Made by a program: the position numbers and the translations under genes. A stretch of 64,000 nucleotides of DNA from Fragaria x ananassa (Eukaryota > Streptophyta > Magnoliopsida > Rosales > Rosaceae), in the NCBI GenBank assembly GCA_034370585.1, contig CP139771.1:26126501-26190500 (forward strand), written 5' to 3'. Below, piece after piece: positions 1-10,836 of this stretch (its first letter is position 1; each line of letters opens with the position of its first letter). Under the pieces are notes generated by a model. That model saw only the letters and a list, made by a program, of their open reading frames with translations, made no database searches and was not told the origin of the DNA.

Positions 1-620
1 AGGAAGAAGGAAGAGCTTTGTATTTGTATTCTGTAAGTTGTTGAATTTCTGAATGCTTAATTTTCCATTTTGTATTCGCACATTCACTGTTGTCTAAATC
101 TTAGCAAGGTTCCAGAACTTATTTCATCTTCTAAATTTTCATCATGATTAACCATAGTGACCAAATATTGTACCAAAGTTAGACTGGCCAAGTTGTCTCA
201 GTTTGTTATCAAACAGTATTTCAAATACAATGCTGGCTGTAGCAAATTAACCCAAGTCGTCTGTAGTCTGCACGGGGAATGATTCAATGAATATTAGAAA
301 TGGGCTTTTGACATTGTCCTGTACAGTATATGGTTAAATGAAATCGTAGAACATTTCATTAAGATGGAAAGGGTACACTATCAAAATTCTAAAGAGAGCC
401 ACCATTCTATAGCTCAGATATGAAATAATTATATCTGCTGTGGAAGTTTACAGGAATCTCAGATATGTTACAATGGTCTGGAAAGAAAAAAAGAGCATCA
501 AAATTGGTATCCAAGCGTACTGGCATAACAACAATGAAACCTGCAACCAAAATTTATAAAACACACTATGAAGAATGTTTCATTACTAATACAAAAAAAC
601 AAAGTAGCCACTGGTTCATT
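1..620. other. Intergenic / 3' flank of the PPR gene
   Basis: I see no convincing coding region here. The right part should contain the 3' UTR of the minus-strand PPR gene that stops at 621. The rest is ordinary AT-rich plant DNA. A gene truncated by the window edge cannot be excluded. Confidence 0.5.
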
Positions 621-2210
621 CTAGACTGCCAATGGCCGGGTAACAAATCCCCTGTCAACCATTTTTTCCACCAATTCCTCATGTTTCTTCAACTGTCCTG
701 CATTCCTCAACTGCTTCAGAACCATCTCATAAACAGGCATACTCGGTTTTAAGCATTTCTCCTCAATCATCTCCCTAAAAAACTTGTAAGCATTGTTCCA
801 GTGCCCCATTGCACAATACATAGAGATCAAGACCTTATACGTGTTCACGTTAGGCTCCACTTCATTCTCATCCATCTCCTTCTTCAGCTTGAGCACCATG
901 TCAGTAGACTTTGACTCGGCAAACATCTGCATTAACACATTGTAGGTCACTGTGTTCGCCTTGCAATCCAAATCTTTCATCTTGGTATACATCCTGTGAG
1001 CACCATTCACATCCTTCAGCTTTGCAATGCACCGAAATATAGGATTGAAAGTCGATGCATTAGGGCTGCAGCCTTTCTTCACCATCAAATTCAGCACCTT
1101 AGCAGCCTCTTCAACATTCTCATCCTTACAATGACACTCTATGAGAAAATTATAAGTAATAACATCCGCATTGCATCCCAGCCTCTTCATCTGATTATAA
1201 ACCTGCAACACCTTTTCTGTTCTTCCAGCCTTCACATGAACTCTCATTAGATTGTTAAAAGTGATTGAATTCGGATTGCAACCCGCATCAATCATCTCCG
1301 CAAACACATCATGAGCGCGAGTAATCTGTCCGCACCTACACAATGCATCGATCACAATGCTGTAACTATACACATTCGGCTCAATCCCCGCAGCCTTCAT
1401 CTCATTAAACACCCTCTCTGCCTCCGCAATATTCCCAGCCCTACACCAACCATTAACCAAGCTAGTGTACAGAATCACATCAGCCTCAAACTTATGCTTC
1501 AAGCTATCGAAAAACGCCTGCGCTTCACTTGCCCTTCTCTTCTTACAGAGAATCCCAATCACAACCGAGAATGCAATCCTATCCGGACTGACACCATACT
1601 CCTCCATACGGTTAAACGCGTGCACCGCCTCCGCAGCCAGTCCGGCCCTCACGTATCGCCGCACAAGAATTGAGAATGTCTCCACCGTGATCTCAACATT
1701 CCGAGCTTTCATCAAGTCAATCACATGCCAAGCCAAATCGAACTGCCTCACCTTTCCGGCGAGGTCGACCATTTCGTTGTAAGGCTCCGGATTGTGCTCG
1801 AAACCCTCACGTGACGTGGCCCAGTTGAAGAACGCGACGGCCTGGAGGACGGGGATGCCGTGGCGGACGGCGCCGCATTTCTCGAGGACGCGGCGGACGA
1901 CGGCCGGAGAAACGGAGCCGGCGGCGGAGAGCTGGGAGAAGTCGGAGGAGAGAGAAGGGATGGTGTAGGTAGGGTTTGGAGGAGCGGGGTTGGGATTAGG
2001 GTTAGGGTTGTTGCGGTGGTGGTCTTTGATTAGGGAGTGGAATGTGTCGGCGATTAGGGTTTCTTCGGTGGGGGCAGTTTGGGAAATGTCGTTTTCGTCT
2101 TGGAGATGAGGCTCTGGAGCTGAAGAGAAAGAAGAGGGATTAAGAAGTCGTTGGGAGAGAGGAGAGAGAAAGCGGCGGAGAGGGAGGTTTGATTTGGTTA
2201 AGGCGGCCAT
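621..2210 (-). CDS. P-type pentatricopeptide repeat protein, probably mitochondrial
   Basis: This is an intronless 529-residue reading frame. The first ~30 residues are rich in Ser, Arg and Leu with few acidic residues, which looks like an organelle presequence. From about residue 140 to the end there are successive ~35-residue repeats with the PPR signature (for example VITYNFLIECHCKDENVEEA and VNTYKVLISMYCAMGHWNNA). There is no E or DYW tail, so it is P-class, a group that binds organellar RNA. By recall it most resembles Arabidopsis At1g20300, a mitochondrial PPR protein, and the neighbouring genes support that position. The start is the ATG at 2210, the only one that keeps the presequence. 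Site II-like promoter motifs lie just upstream. The RNA target cannot be predicted here. Confidence 0.93.
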   Translation of the reverse strand: MAALTKSNLPLRRFLSPLSQRLLNPSSFSSAPEPHLQDENDISQTAPTEETLIADTFHSLIKDHHRNNPNPNPNPAPPNPTYTIPSLSSDFSQLSAAGSVSPAVVRRVLEKCGAVRHGIPVLQAVAFFNWATSREGFEHNPEPYNEMVDLAGKVRQFDLAWHVIDLMKARNVEITVETFSILVRRYVRAGLAAEAVHAFNRMEEYGVSPDRIAFSVVIGILCKKRRASEAQAFFDSLKHKFEADVILYTSLVNGWCRAGNIAEAERVFNEMKAAGIEPNVYSYSIVIDALCRCGQITRAHDVFAEMIDAGCNPNSITFNNLMRVHVKAGRTEKVLQVYNQMKRLGCNADVITYNFLIECHCKDENVEEAAKVLNLMVKKGCSPNASTFNPIFRCIAKLKDVNGAHRMYTKMKDLDCKANTVTYNVLMQMFAESKSTDMVLKLKKEMDENEVEPNVNTYKVLISMYCAMGHWNNAYKFFREMIEEKCLKPSMPVYEMVLKQLRNAGQLKKHEELVEKMVDRGFVTRPLAV

Positions 2211-2290
2211 AGCTGCTGCTGCTGCTACTGACTACTGAGTTTCAGAAAGGAGGGTACTGAGAATATTGGCTCCAAAAAGAGCCACAGTCG

Positions 2291-2328
2291 ATGGGCCTCA
2301 GTCCAAATGTATGGGCCACTGAGCCCAA
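2291..2328 (-). promoter_or_regulatory. Cluster of site II (TGGGCC/GCCCA) motifs upstream of the PPR gene
   Basis: ATGGGCC occurs at 2291 and 2311 and GCCCAAT at 2322, about 80-120 bp upstream of the PPR start. In plants, TGGGCY site II elements are typical of promoters of organelle-targeted and translation-related housekeeping genes and are bound by TCP factors. The role here is inferred from motif and position only. Confidence 0.45.
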
Positions 2329-3244
2329 TAACGTTGTTTTCCTTATTGTTTGTTTTTGGTACAGAGAGTTAACAATACAGATCGTAGGTTCAGCTAAAAT
2401 TGCAGAACCAAAAATCTATTTGTTTGTGTCCAAAAATACAGATTGTAGGTTCAGGTGATTATACAATCCTCTTACTTTTTCTCAAATCATACATTTAGCA
2501 AGTGATATTAAATTCCATTGCTTTTCGAACAACATAGAGACATACCAAGAGTCCAATTATGTTGAGTGTTTGATTATGAATGGGGGAGAGGATTCTACAC
2601 CATTAATGTGTAAGTGAAGATCAAATAAAGACTAGAGACTCTAAATTCGTTCATTTCAATTTCTTTTTTGATCTGATCAAATTAAACGACCACAATATAT
2701 ATGAGTACAGTTATTCTTTGACTTAGTGTTCTCACCCCCTTAGTTGGAAACAATTGAGACTATTTTTTTCAGTTTCAATTTTGTTAACGATATTAGTATA
2801 TATGCATGTAGTGTGACGTAAATGGCCAGATCAAAATACTGCATATTAGTTGCTCGGTTCACTTGCACCCTTGGTTCATAAAAGAATTTTCGTATGAATG
2901 CTAATTTCTTGGCAGCCACCAAAAAAAGGTAATTTCTTACGAGGAATGCGCTTATGGTTTCTGACTTTTATGTGTGTTAATGATAGTCCATCCATCATGA
3001 CTATCGAGTACTGCAATCTCTAATGTAAGTTGACTGTTTGGTTATCTAATGCAACTCCACATTCTTAAAAAAAAAACAGAAAAGAAAGAACATACCAAGA
3101 GTACTTATCGAGATAAACACATACATAAGTAACAAATTAAGCCCCCAATATATTAAAAAAACCCTAAAGCCAAACCAATTAGCATCCCCAACTCAACACC
3201 TGTGATCTTTACATACCTCTATACAAAAATCTGCACACTTTGTT
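2329..3244. other. Intergenic, no gene seen
   Basis: AT-rich sequence with no supported coding region; short open frames show no family resemblance. The right end is the likely 3' UTR of the small minus-strand gene that stops at 3245. Confidence 0.5.
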
Positions 3245-3601
3245 TCATTCTGGTCCTTTAATCGATCTAGTTTTATGGTACGGATCATACTTTGGTAAGC
3301 TCAGTAACTCCCCCAAACTCTTGTCAATCCATTGATGGACTTTCTTGATCACCCACCTGTCTATGAAGTCAAAGAATCCCTCATGAGGAATTATAATATT
3401 TCCAACCTCTTCATCATCTTCCGCTGTAGTTTTTGCTACCCAATAAACTCGTTCTCCATTTTCGATCCTTGGCTCTTTCACCTTTACATATTGATCATAC
3501 GGATTTTGCCGGAATGGTGGCGGCGGAGTCCTCCATGGCTGCAAGGGTATCAGTTCCTTCAACGAGGTTAAACTCGGCGACTCATCCTTACGAGCCGCCA
3601 T
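3245..3601 (-). CDS. Small hypothetical protein, 118 aa
   Basis: I do not recognise this family. The frame runs from ATG at 3601 to TGA at 3245 without an obvious intron. The N-terminal half is Pro-rich (PWRTPPPPFRQNPYDQY). The C-terminal half looks folded, with an amphipathic stretch FFDFIDRWVIKKVHQWIDKS and a basic tail. There is no signal peptide or membrane segment. I take it as real because composition and codon use look protein-like and it forms a head-to-head pair with the LYR-motif gene, with the shared intergenic region occupied by a MITE. It could be the only coding exon of a gene with spliced UTRs. Function unknown. Confidence 0.6.
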   Translation of the reverse strand: MAARKDESPSLTSLKELIPLQPWRTPPPPFRQNPYDQYVKVKEPRIENGERVYWVAKTTAEDDEEVGNIIIPHEGFFDFIDRWVIKKVHQWIDKSLGELLSLPKYDPYHKTRSIKGPE

Positions 3602-3880
3602 CTAGTTTAACCACACAGTGAGAGACTTGAAACTGAAACAGAAGGAAATTGTCAGCGCCAGCAATATAAGGTATGTGAAAATCGTTGATTACGCAATTCA
3701 ATAATTACAGCCTTTGTCTTTGCTTTCATGATTTTAAACTTGACGCGCAATTAAGACTAGTTAGAGAATTATCCTGGTTACAAGACCCTATTAGGAAAGG
3801 ATTAAGGAATCTAAGGTGTGCATAATTCTATTAGAATTCCACATCAGACGTGAAATCACTGTTTAATCTAATCAGCATTG

Positions 3881-4064
3881 CAGTAGTGTTCACATGGCCA
3901 CCTAGTGACCAAGGAAATCATGGTTAATCACCATTGAATGTAAATCCGATGGTGGAAAATAAAACAACTTAACTTTAAAATAATACTTCATATCTTTAGA
4001 TTTACATCTAACGGTGATTAACAATGATTTTTTTGATCACTAGATGACCATATTAACACCACTG
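3881..4064. mobile_element. MITE, 184 bp, with terminal inverted repeats and 10-bp direct flanks
   Basis: The two halves are inverted copies: the left end reads CAGTAGTGTTCACATGG and the complement of the right end reads CAGTGGTGTTAATATGG, with similarity continuing about 70 bp inward. The flanks are identical direct repeats ATCAGCATTG at 3871-3880 and 4065-4074, read as the target-site duplication. A 9-10 bp duplication fits a Mutator-like origin. It has no coding capacity. A diverged relative lies near 50358-50538. Confidence 0.85.
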
Positions 4065-4084
4065 ATCAGCATTGAGTTACGAAA

Positions 4085-4146
4085 GCCCAAATTAATTGGC
4101 CCATTTAAATAAAATATCCACAACAAAGCCCAATATTCAGGCCCAA
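4085..4146 (+). promoter_or_regulatory. Site II-like GCCCA motif cluster, LYR-gene promoter
   Basis: GCCCAA, TGGCCCA, GCCCAA and GGCCCAA occur within about 60 bp, ending about 50 bp before the ATG at 4195. This is the usual promoter style of nuclear genes for mitochondrial proteins. The cluster starts 20 bp after the MITE at 3881-4064. Inference from motif and position. Confidence 0.45.
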
Positions 4147-4194
4147 TTGTTTTTGTGTATATTTCACTTTGCAATTCACCGAAACGGTGTAAAG

Positions 4195-4659
4195 ATGACG
4201 ACGAGTCCCCAGAAATGGAGAGTCCCTCTGAACCTTCTCCGTCGCTACGACGTCGTTTCGCGGCGGCTATTACACGAAGGCCCGGACACGGTGGAGGAGC
4301 TTCTAGAAAGACACGTGGTGAAGAAGGAGAAACACCTGGATGACGAAGAGGAGGAGCGGCTGAATCGGCGGCGACTGACCACCACGCGCCGCGAGGCGCT
4401 GTGTCTTTACCGAGACATACTCCGGGCGACGAGGTTCTTCATGTGGACGGACTCTCGAGGCGCGCTTTGGCGAGACGTGTTGAGAGAGAACGCGAGGAAG
4501 GAGTTCGAGGAGGCCCGGTTCGAAACGGATCCGGAAGTTGTGACCCGATTGCTGATCGGAGGTCATGATGCGGTGCAGTCGGCGTTGGATAAGCTCGCCG
4601 AGAAGCAGCGGCAGCAGATTCAGAAGGAGCGAGGCGGCAGCGGCGGAGATCAACCGTAG
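4195..4659 (+). CDS. LYR-motif (Complex 1 LYR) family protein, mitochondrial Fe-S/complex assembly factor
   Basis: This single-exon frame encodes 154 residues. The diagnostic motif is L-Y-R at residues 71-73 followed by a Phe pair at 81-82 (EALCLYRDILRATRFF). LYR proteins bind acyl-carrier protein and act in mitochondrial Fe-S cluster delivery or respiratory-complex assembly. The middle is highly charged (DDEEEERLNRRR) and the C-terminal third is a long predicted helix rich in Gln, Glu and Lys. The ATG at 4195 is chosen because the in-frame upstream extension has no ATG. By recall it resembles the Arabidopsis At1g76060 type of LYR protein. The client complex cannot be told from sequence. Confidence 0.85.
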   Translation: MTTSPQKWRVPLNLLRRYDVVSRRLLHEGPDTVEELLERHVVKKEKHLDDEEEERLNRRRLTTTRREALCLYRDILRATRFFMWTDSRGALWRDVLRENARKEFEEARFETDPEVVTRLLIGGHDAVQSALDKLAEKQRQQIQKERGGSGGDQP

Positions 4660-6410
4660 AAGGTGTGTGTAGTTTTCTTTATTTGGTTCTGAAAATGTGA
4701 TTGAAGATGAAATGTTGTTCTGTGTTGAAACGTTTCACTGAGTAAAGGTTATAAGTTTGAATGGGTATTTGTAAATGTTTTGCTGATTACTGGGGAATTG
4801 GCATAATGCATTTGCCAATTTATGATTTAGCTTTCTAGTATAAAAGGTTCACCTTTAGCAGAATTAGTAGATTTATTAGCAAGACTATTTATGGCCTCGT
4901 TTGTATTTGATTGGTTGTTGATAGTGATAGGACTATAGTTGTTTAGGTGGTGATCCGGTTGGAAAGCTAGAATGTTAAAGTCTATTAGCTAAACAAAATA
5001 GGTGATCCTTGTAGCTGTGCAGTATGAGTGATTTCAAGAAGACTCCATGGATAACTGTGGTTGAGGGCATCAGAACTGAGGTGATCATCATTAGTGCGAC
5101 GCATTAGAAGTCCTCAATTTAGACTGGGTAGTTTAATTTGCTGGCTTTAAGGGTCGGAAGGGATTCATGGGAGATATATGATGGGATGCATTAAGCAGCT
5201 AGTGGGTGAGTGAGAGAACAAGGAACAAGTTGCTACTGGCTACTGCTTTTTTATAGGGTTTCTTTGCCTCCACCTCCCTTAACTATTCGCCAGCTTCTCC
5301 TTACCTAGTTGAGCTGTCCTTTCTGATCAGCTCTGATTTGTGCCGTGATTTTTCTTTTTGTTAGTTGAATATGAGAAACTGTGACAAAGTAGAAGACATT
5401 CAGAAACAGATTTGTTCTCCTTCGAGCAGCAGAAGTTGGAAGTTTCAAGTTTGCCACAATGCCACCCCCTGTTCATTCTTTGCTTTCAGCAAAGTTTAAA
5501 CTTTATTCCCAATGGCTTTACCAATTTTGGACTCCATTATAGACCAGCCTTTCTCTGCCCCCAGCTTCGTCCAATTGATCTTATGGGTGTATCGTAGCTT
5601 CTGCTAATTGCATTTGTTTTTGGGTTATTGGGATGTTATCATGAAATGTAGTTTTCCTTTTCATCAAGTGCTAAATTCGTTCTTAAAAGGGATGTGATTT
5701 ATCATCTTATTGATTTCCAAATCCAAGCAAAGGCAACCATAGCTAGAGTGCTTGAAAGTTGAAAGTTTACCTTTGATCATTCTCATTTCTCAAGTATTTT
5801 CCGGTGACAGGCATTACAGATCCGAAAATCGTCCGTCATATCCGACAATATTTTGGACTAGTTCATTATAGGGATCTCATTTAAGCCTATTAAACTTTCA
5901 AAGTATTTTATTTTCACCTGACAAAAACAAATTTACGACCAAATACACGATGCAAATATAAAAGCCAGTATTTCTTTCTTTCTGTAATAAATGGAAGGTA
6001 ATCAGAAAAAAAAAAAAATTGTATGCTAACTAATCATAAATGAAATCAATTATAACATAATCTCAACAAAACAATATCCAAGAAATTAAAACAAAAATCA
6101 AGTTGGTAAGTAGAAAAGGGGGGAAAGAAGACGACTTTTGAACATTTTGATTCTCCGACTAACCGAGTCTTAACCAATGTGCAGCACACAACACTCTCAA
6201 ACCTGCAAACGGAAAACCACCGTCTCTGAATTACTATATTACCCATGGTCATATTCCCAGTCTAGTTCATTTGGAGAATATCCCAGTGGCAGTTTAGTCT
6301 AGGAAAACTATTATAAATAACAGACACGTTTCAAAACGACTCAAAGCAATCTCAGATTCTGAAATCCCCGAATCTCTGAGAAGCTAGATTGCAATTTTCA
6401 GTGTTTTGGA
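4660..6410. other. Intergenic, no gene seen
   Basis: This holds the 3' UTR of the LYR gene, then about 1.5 kb of AT-rich DNA without recognisable coding, RNA-gene or terminal-repeat structure. Short open frames at 5412-5597 and 6046-6252 have no family resemblance. Confidence 0.5.
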
Positions 6411-6473
6411 ATGCCAATTAGGTTTTGGTTTCCGATCAGAGGCGCTTTGAGGTTCCGAGCTCGTGCCTCAACA

Positions 6474-8352
6474 ATGGCGAAGGGGAGGTACGGCCGGTTA
6501 CGGAGCTCGAAATGGTCGACCTTCACGCTCGTCTTGTCGATGCTGTTCATGCTCACCGTCGTGCTTCTCATGCTCATGGCTTTCGGCATCGTTTCGCTTC
6601 CGGAGAGCTCCGACGACTCTCCGTCCAACGATCTCAGCTCCTTCCGCCGCAGGATCGTCGAGAGGTACGCATCAACGGTCTAGATTAGTTTGATCTGCTT
6701 AAAATTTGAGCTGATTTGATTTTTGTGATTTCTGGATTGAAATGTATGTGTAACTGACTGTGTTGTTGTTCAGAAGCGAGGGATTGGGGAAGAGAGAGAA
6801 TCAGTGGACTGAAGTGATCTCTTGGGAGCCTAGAGCTTTCATATATCACAATTTCTTGGTTAGTTTCTTTCATTTTTTTGTGTGTTGAAATATTTTTGTG
6901 CTATGTGTCTGTTTAAATCCACATAGAAAACCTTTGAAGAATTTGTATGTCAAGAATACATGTCCATATTTCATTATACTGAAATTATCAGTTAGGTTTG
7001 TGGAGTTTCTGAAATCTGAAAAATGAAAGTTTGACCTATAATGTTAATGTTTGATGTCCTATTGATCAGTCCAAGGAAGAATGTGACTACTTGATACAGC
7101 TTGCTACACCTCATATGACAAAGTCGACGGTTGTTGATAGCAAGACCGGGAAGAGCAAAGATAGTAGGTACTATTTCTAAGTGTTCTATCTCAAATCATA
7201 GACCAGTAGCTAAAGATTTGATCTAATAAACAGAACATGGTTTCTTTTGGTTTGTAAGAGGATATATATTCTTGGTATAGTTTCCTCTGAAATTTCTTCT
7301 GATACCAAGGGATGCTCCTCTGCAGGGTCCGAACGAGCTCTGGCACATTTCTTAGGAGAGGACGTGATAAAGTAATTAGGGATATTGAAAAGAGAATAGC
7401 AGACTTCACTTTTATTCCTGTAGGTTAGTGACTACTACTACAGTAGATGTATTGTGCACACTACCTGTCACTCTCATTTTCTCAATTACTTTTGCAACAA
7501 AATAGTCATTTACTTGAAAGAAAAGGTTCCACACGGACGTAATCAAATGCTCATTTGGAAAAGAGATAATATATATTTGAAGACATACATTCAAATATGC
7601 ATAATGCTCTATTTGTTTTTTCCCCAGATGTCACTTTTCCTTTAATCATAATTTTGTGTGTCCATCCATTTGATGTACTTTGTGCTGATTGTTAACCCGA
7701 CATGCAACTTCCAGAGCATGGAGAAGGACTTCAAATTCTCCATTATGAAGTTGGACAGAAATATGATGCTCATTTTGATTACTTCCTTGATGAGTACAAC
7801 ACCAAGAATGGAGGCCAAAGGATTGCCACTCTTCTGATGTATCTGTAAGATGGTTTCCTTTCCCATAAGTCCAGTCGGTATTTCATATGTGGTTTCCCTT
7901 CTCATGAGTCCAGTGTATTATGTCTCATTTTCAACATTGATTCAGGTCGGATGTTGAAGAAGGCGGTGAAACAGTGTTTCCTGCTGCCAAAGGGAATGTC
8001 AGCGCTGTGCCATGGTGGAATGAGTTATCTGAATGTGGTAAAAAGGGACTTGCAGTGAAACCTAAAATGGGGGATGCATTACTATTTTGGAGCATGAGGC
8101 CCGATGCTAGTCTAGACCCATCAACTTTGCATGGTTAGTTACTAACTTACTGAGCATTTTTTTTCTTTCTGAATTGGCTAAAAGTGTTATTCTGTTGTGA
8201 CCTTTGTTATACTGTTTTTCTCATGTTTACCTTAATTGTCAGCCATCTAATTTGGAATTCCTGTCATGGTTTGTATAGGTGGATGCCCTGTGATAAGGGG
8301 TAACAAATGGTCGTCTACAAAGTGGATGCATCTTGAAGAGTACAAGGTCTAA
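6474..8352 (+). CDS. Prolyl 4-hydroxylase, membrane-anchored, Golgi/ER
   Basis: Seven exons join in frame: 6474-6664, 6774-6858, 7070-7167, 7326-7423, 7715-7844, 7946-8133 and 8279-8352, giving 287 residues, the usual plant P4H length. The enzyme hydroxylates prolines in cell-wall glycoproteins (extensins, AGPs) using 2-oxoglutarate, O2 and Fe(II). The N-terminus has a basic stretch and one membrane segment (residues ~17-40), predicting a type II protein with a lumenal catalytic domain. The iron ligands are visible: H-x-D in AHFDYF, the distal His in SLHGGCPV, and the 2-oxoglutarate-binding Lys in the RGNKWSSTKW stretch. An in-frame ATG at 6411 would add 21 residues, but the basic MAKGRYGRLR start at 6474 matches the family. 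It resembles Arabidopsis P4H3/P4H10. Confidence 0.93.
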
Positions 8353-8730
8353 GGCATTATTTTCCCACATACCAAAGGGTACTGCTTCCATCATAACTCA
8401 TAGTATATGAATAATTTGTTTGATTTCTTTTATGTTCCATGTTTCGGGTTAGTTGCACGTGACACCATATAAGATGGTTTTGGTAACCTTGTGGAGGGTT
8501 GTCACCAGATGGAACTGGCTTCGACGGCTTCTTGTGGAATCATATAAAAGAGCGTTGTATGCTTGACTTCTCATTTGCGCATTATTGATGTTTGATTCAT
8601 CAGATAGCTCTATTCTCCCTATCCTGTTATACCCTCAAGCTTTGACCATATTCCTACATCAAAATTCTGTGCATTTTCTCTTTCAATGTCTTTTATTAAG
8701 CCATTGCTCAAGATGTCTAACAAACATCTA

Positions 8731-8797
8731 CCTTCCTCTATTGGATCATGATTTAGAGAGCCCCCTTCCTCTATTGGATCATGATTTAGAGAGCCCC
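8731..8797. repeat. Tandem duplication, 33-bp unit, two copies
   Basis: A 33-bp unit containing TATTGGATCATGATTTAGAG is present twice in direct tandem with no visible mismatch, in the 3' flank of the prolyl hydroxylase gene. It looks like a recent slippage or repair duplication. Confidence 0.85.
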
Positions 8798-9486
8798 GAT
8801 TCCAAAATTCCCAAAACTCTAGCATTTGCCGGGATTTCTCTCCATTATCTGTAATAATACAACTTCCTAGGCTATCTAACTTTGGGTTTGTTGTTAGTTG
8901 GTTATTTAAATTGTCGTATACATTATCTTCCTGATTTCTTCTCCATTTTTGCTTACTACTTAGCATACAAAGTCGTTGCTAACTTTCTTTGATTATTTTA
9001 TTTGGCAGGACATGAAGAGAGAGATTCGCATTATGCAGATAGCAGATTTATAATCACTGACAAATCAAAGCACTTACGATACCCTTTAGTTCTTACTACA
9101 ACCAACATAGGAGCTGCTCTGCCATTCTCTTGATTTGCTAGCCTCACAGAAGGGGTCTTTTCTTCCCTACTGATCAATTACAAGTTCGTGTAGCTGTTAA
9201 AATTTAGTTACTTTTCTTTTTTTACGTTGCTTGTAAAATTAAAAGATAAAATGAGAGCATATTTTGCTCGTAGACTATGGATTATGCTCCGGCTTGAAAT
9301 AGGGGTTTAGAAGCAAGATTTACATTTCAAAGAGAAGAATGTGCAAAACTGCCCAATCGACTTTAATGAATCTTCCTCATTCATCTGTTCTATCTGTTCT
9401 AGTGTTCCATCTGTTGAAGTAAAGAAAGCAAGGGTCGAAAGTCTTGAGAAAATTCACAACAGGAAAGAAGCACAACACCTCAAGGT
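8798..9486. other. Intergenic / 3' flank of P4H gene
   Basis: No supported coding region. The left part may be distal 3' UTR of the prolyl hydroxylase. The right part runs up to the target-site duplication of the Mutator-like element. Confidence 0.45.
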
Positions 9487-9496
9487 CCCGGCCAAT

Positions 9497-9612
9497 GGAT
9501 CCGGATCCTCTCCTAATAAACCTCTGCTAATACCGTCTCATAAAAAGATCTCGGCCGTCTATTCTCAATGGATGACCAGGATTACACTTACATTCTTCTA
9601 CGTGATATTATC

Positions 9613-9654
<42 letters not shown>

Positions 9655-10512
9655 CTTCAAAAGCTCCGACGGAGGTGAAAACACAATCCTAGCCTCTTCA
9701 GCGTTCTGGTGACCATCAACGAGTGCCACAACATTGCTCGCCGCCGCGTCGATCTTTCTTGCTCCAGCAGCGGTAAGCTTCTGATGCGAAGTGACCTCGA
9801 CAAGCTCACCGTGAAGCTCGATCTTCATGCCGGAAGTGGTTTATTGATTGGATTGTTTCGAATGTGGAGGAAATTCAAGATGGGTCGGCAGAGATTGTGA
9901 CTATGGTTTCTGGGTTTGGAACTTTGGATTGTGTAAACGGGTTTTAATGGAAACTTGATTGGCCTGCCAACATAAGCCTAAATTTCTCCAGAAATTGTAT
10001 AATTGAACAAACATCTTCACATGTATTATCATCATTCAACTACTATACCCTCCTCCACTCTACTGTACGAGGGAGCCTCCATTTTTGATCAAACCACCCT
10101 TTTGCACAACATTTGGGACATTTAGTTCCAACAACTCTTGCAAGCCAACTCCAGTTGTAGAAGATGTTCTAACATGTGGACCAGCTGGTACTCACTTTGT
10201 TGGTTCTCGGAACTCTTCGAGCCCATGCACAAGCCACTTTCAACCCAAGATCTTGATTATTTTCTGACTTGTAATCGAAAGATAGAGAAGAGGGAGAGAT
10301 GGGAGGAAAGCAAGGTGTGAGATTTGCAGGTACAACAGATGAGATTCTCATCTCTGTCGAGAATTTGCGAAGAGAGAGACGATATAATAGATGAGAAAAG
10401 ACCAAGAGAAAATATCTCAAAAGCTAATCCTGGCCATCCATTGAGAATAGACGGCCAAGATCTCTTTATGAGGTAATATTAGCAGAGGTTTATTAGGAGA
10501 GAATCCGGATCC
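9497..10512. mobile_element. Non-autonomous Mutator-like element, 1,016 bp
   Basis: The ends are long inverted repeats. The left begins GGATCCGGATCCTCTCC and the complement of the right begins GGATCCGGATTCTCTCC; similarity runs about 95 bp and then more loosely to ~150 bp. Direct repeats CCCGGCCAAT flank it at 9487-9496 and 10513-10522. Long terminal repeats with a 9-10 bp target duplication are typical of Mutator-like elements. There is no transposase. The interior includes a (CT)n tract near 9615-9648. The first bases are shared with the element at 56533-57417. Confidence 0.88.
9615..9648. repeat. (CT)n microsatellite
   Basis: Uninterrupted CT dinucleotide run inside the Mutator-like element. 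It forces Ser-Leu repeats in an open frame that is not a gene. Confidence 0.9.
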
Positions 10513-10729
10513 CCCGGCCAATATTCCATTAATCCTATACTAATTTTTTGCTCAAGAACGTGAGCATTCAAAATGCAAACCAAGCAATACACCGACGAAT
10601 CAAGGACCCTCTATGACAGCCAGGATTCGATATGATTTTCCTAAAATTGAGAATCAAAATGTACAGATGTGTCATGTACTTTGTAATCGCTGCTCATATA
10701 TTGCATTTTACCAAGAAAAGAGACATCAA

Positions 10730-10803
10730 GGTTTCGTGGTGTAGTTGGTTATCACGTCAGTCTAACACACTGAAGGTCTCCGGTTCGAACTCGCGCGAAG
10801 CCA
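10730..10803 (+). tRNA. tRNA-Val (anticodon AAC), one weakened T-stem
   Basis: A 74-nt cloverleaf can be drawn. The acceptor arm GGTTTCG pairs with CGAAGCC (one T-G wobble) plus discriminator A. The anticodon loop CTAACAC sits in stem TCAGT/ACTGA, giving anticodon AAC. The internal promoters are present: an A box around GTGTAGTTGG and a B box GGTTCGAAC. A TTTT terminator follows at 10804. The sequence matches the plant tRNA-Val(AAC) pattern as I remember it, except that the 3' T-stem reads TCGCG rather than CCGGG, leaving a C-C mismatch and an extra G-U pair. It is therefore a functional variant or a decaying copy. There is no intron. Confidence 0.85.
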
Positions 10804-10836
10804 TTTTGTGTTTAGTTTTAGTATTTCCATGCCAGC

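Noticed and set aside
6411..6473. N-terminal extension of the prolyl hydroxylase from the upstream in-frame ATG
   Set aside because: The extra 21 residues are not typical of the family, and the basic MAKGRYGRLR start is. Kept as an alternative only.
9341..9712. 123-codon frame ending in Ser-Leu repeats
   Set aside because: It spans the left terminal repeat of the Mutator-like element and a (CT)n microsatellite; there is no family resemblance.
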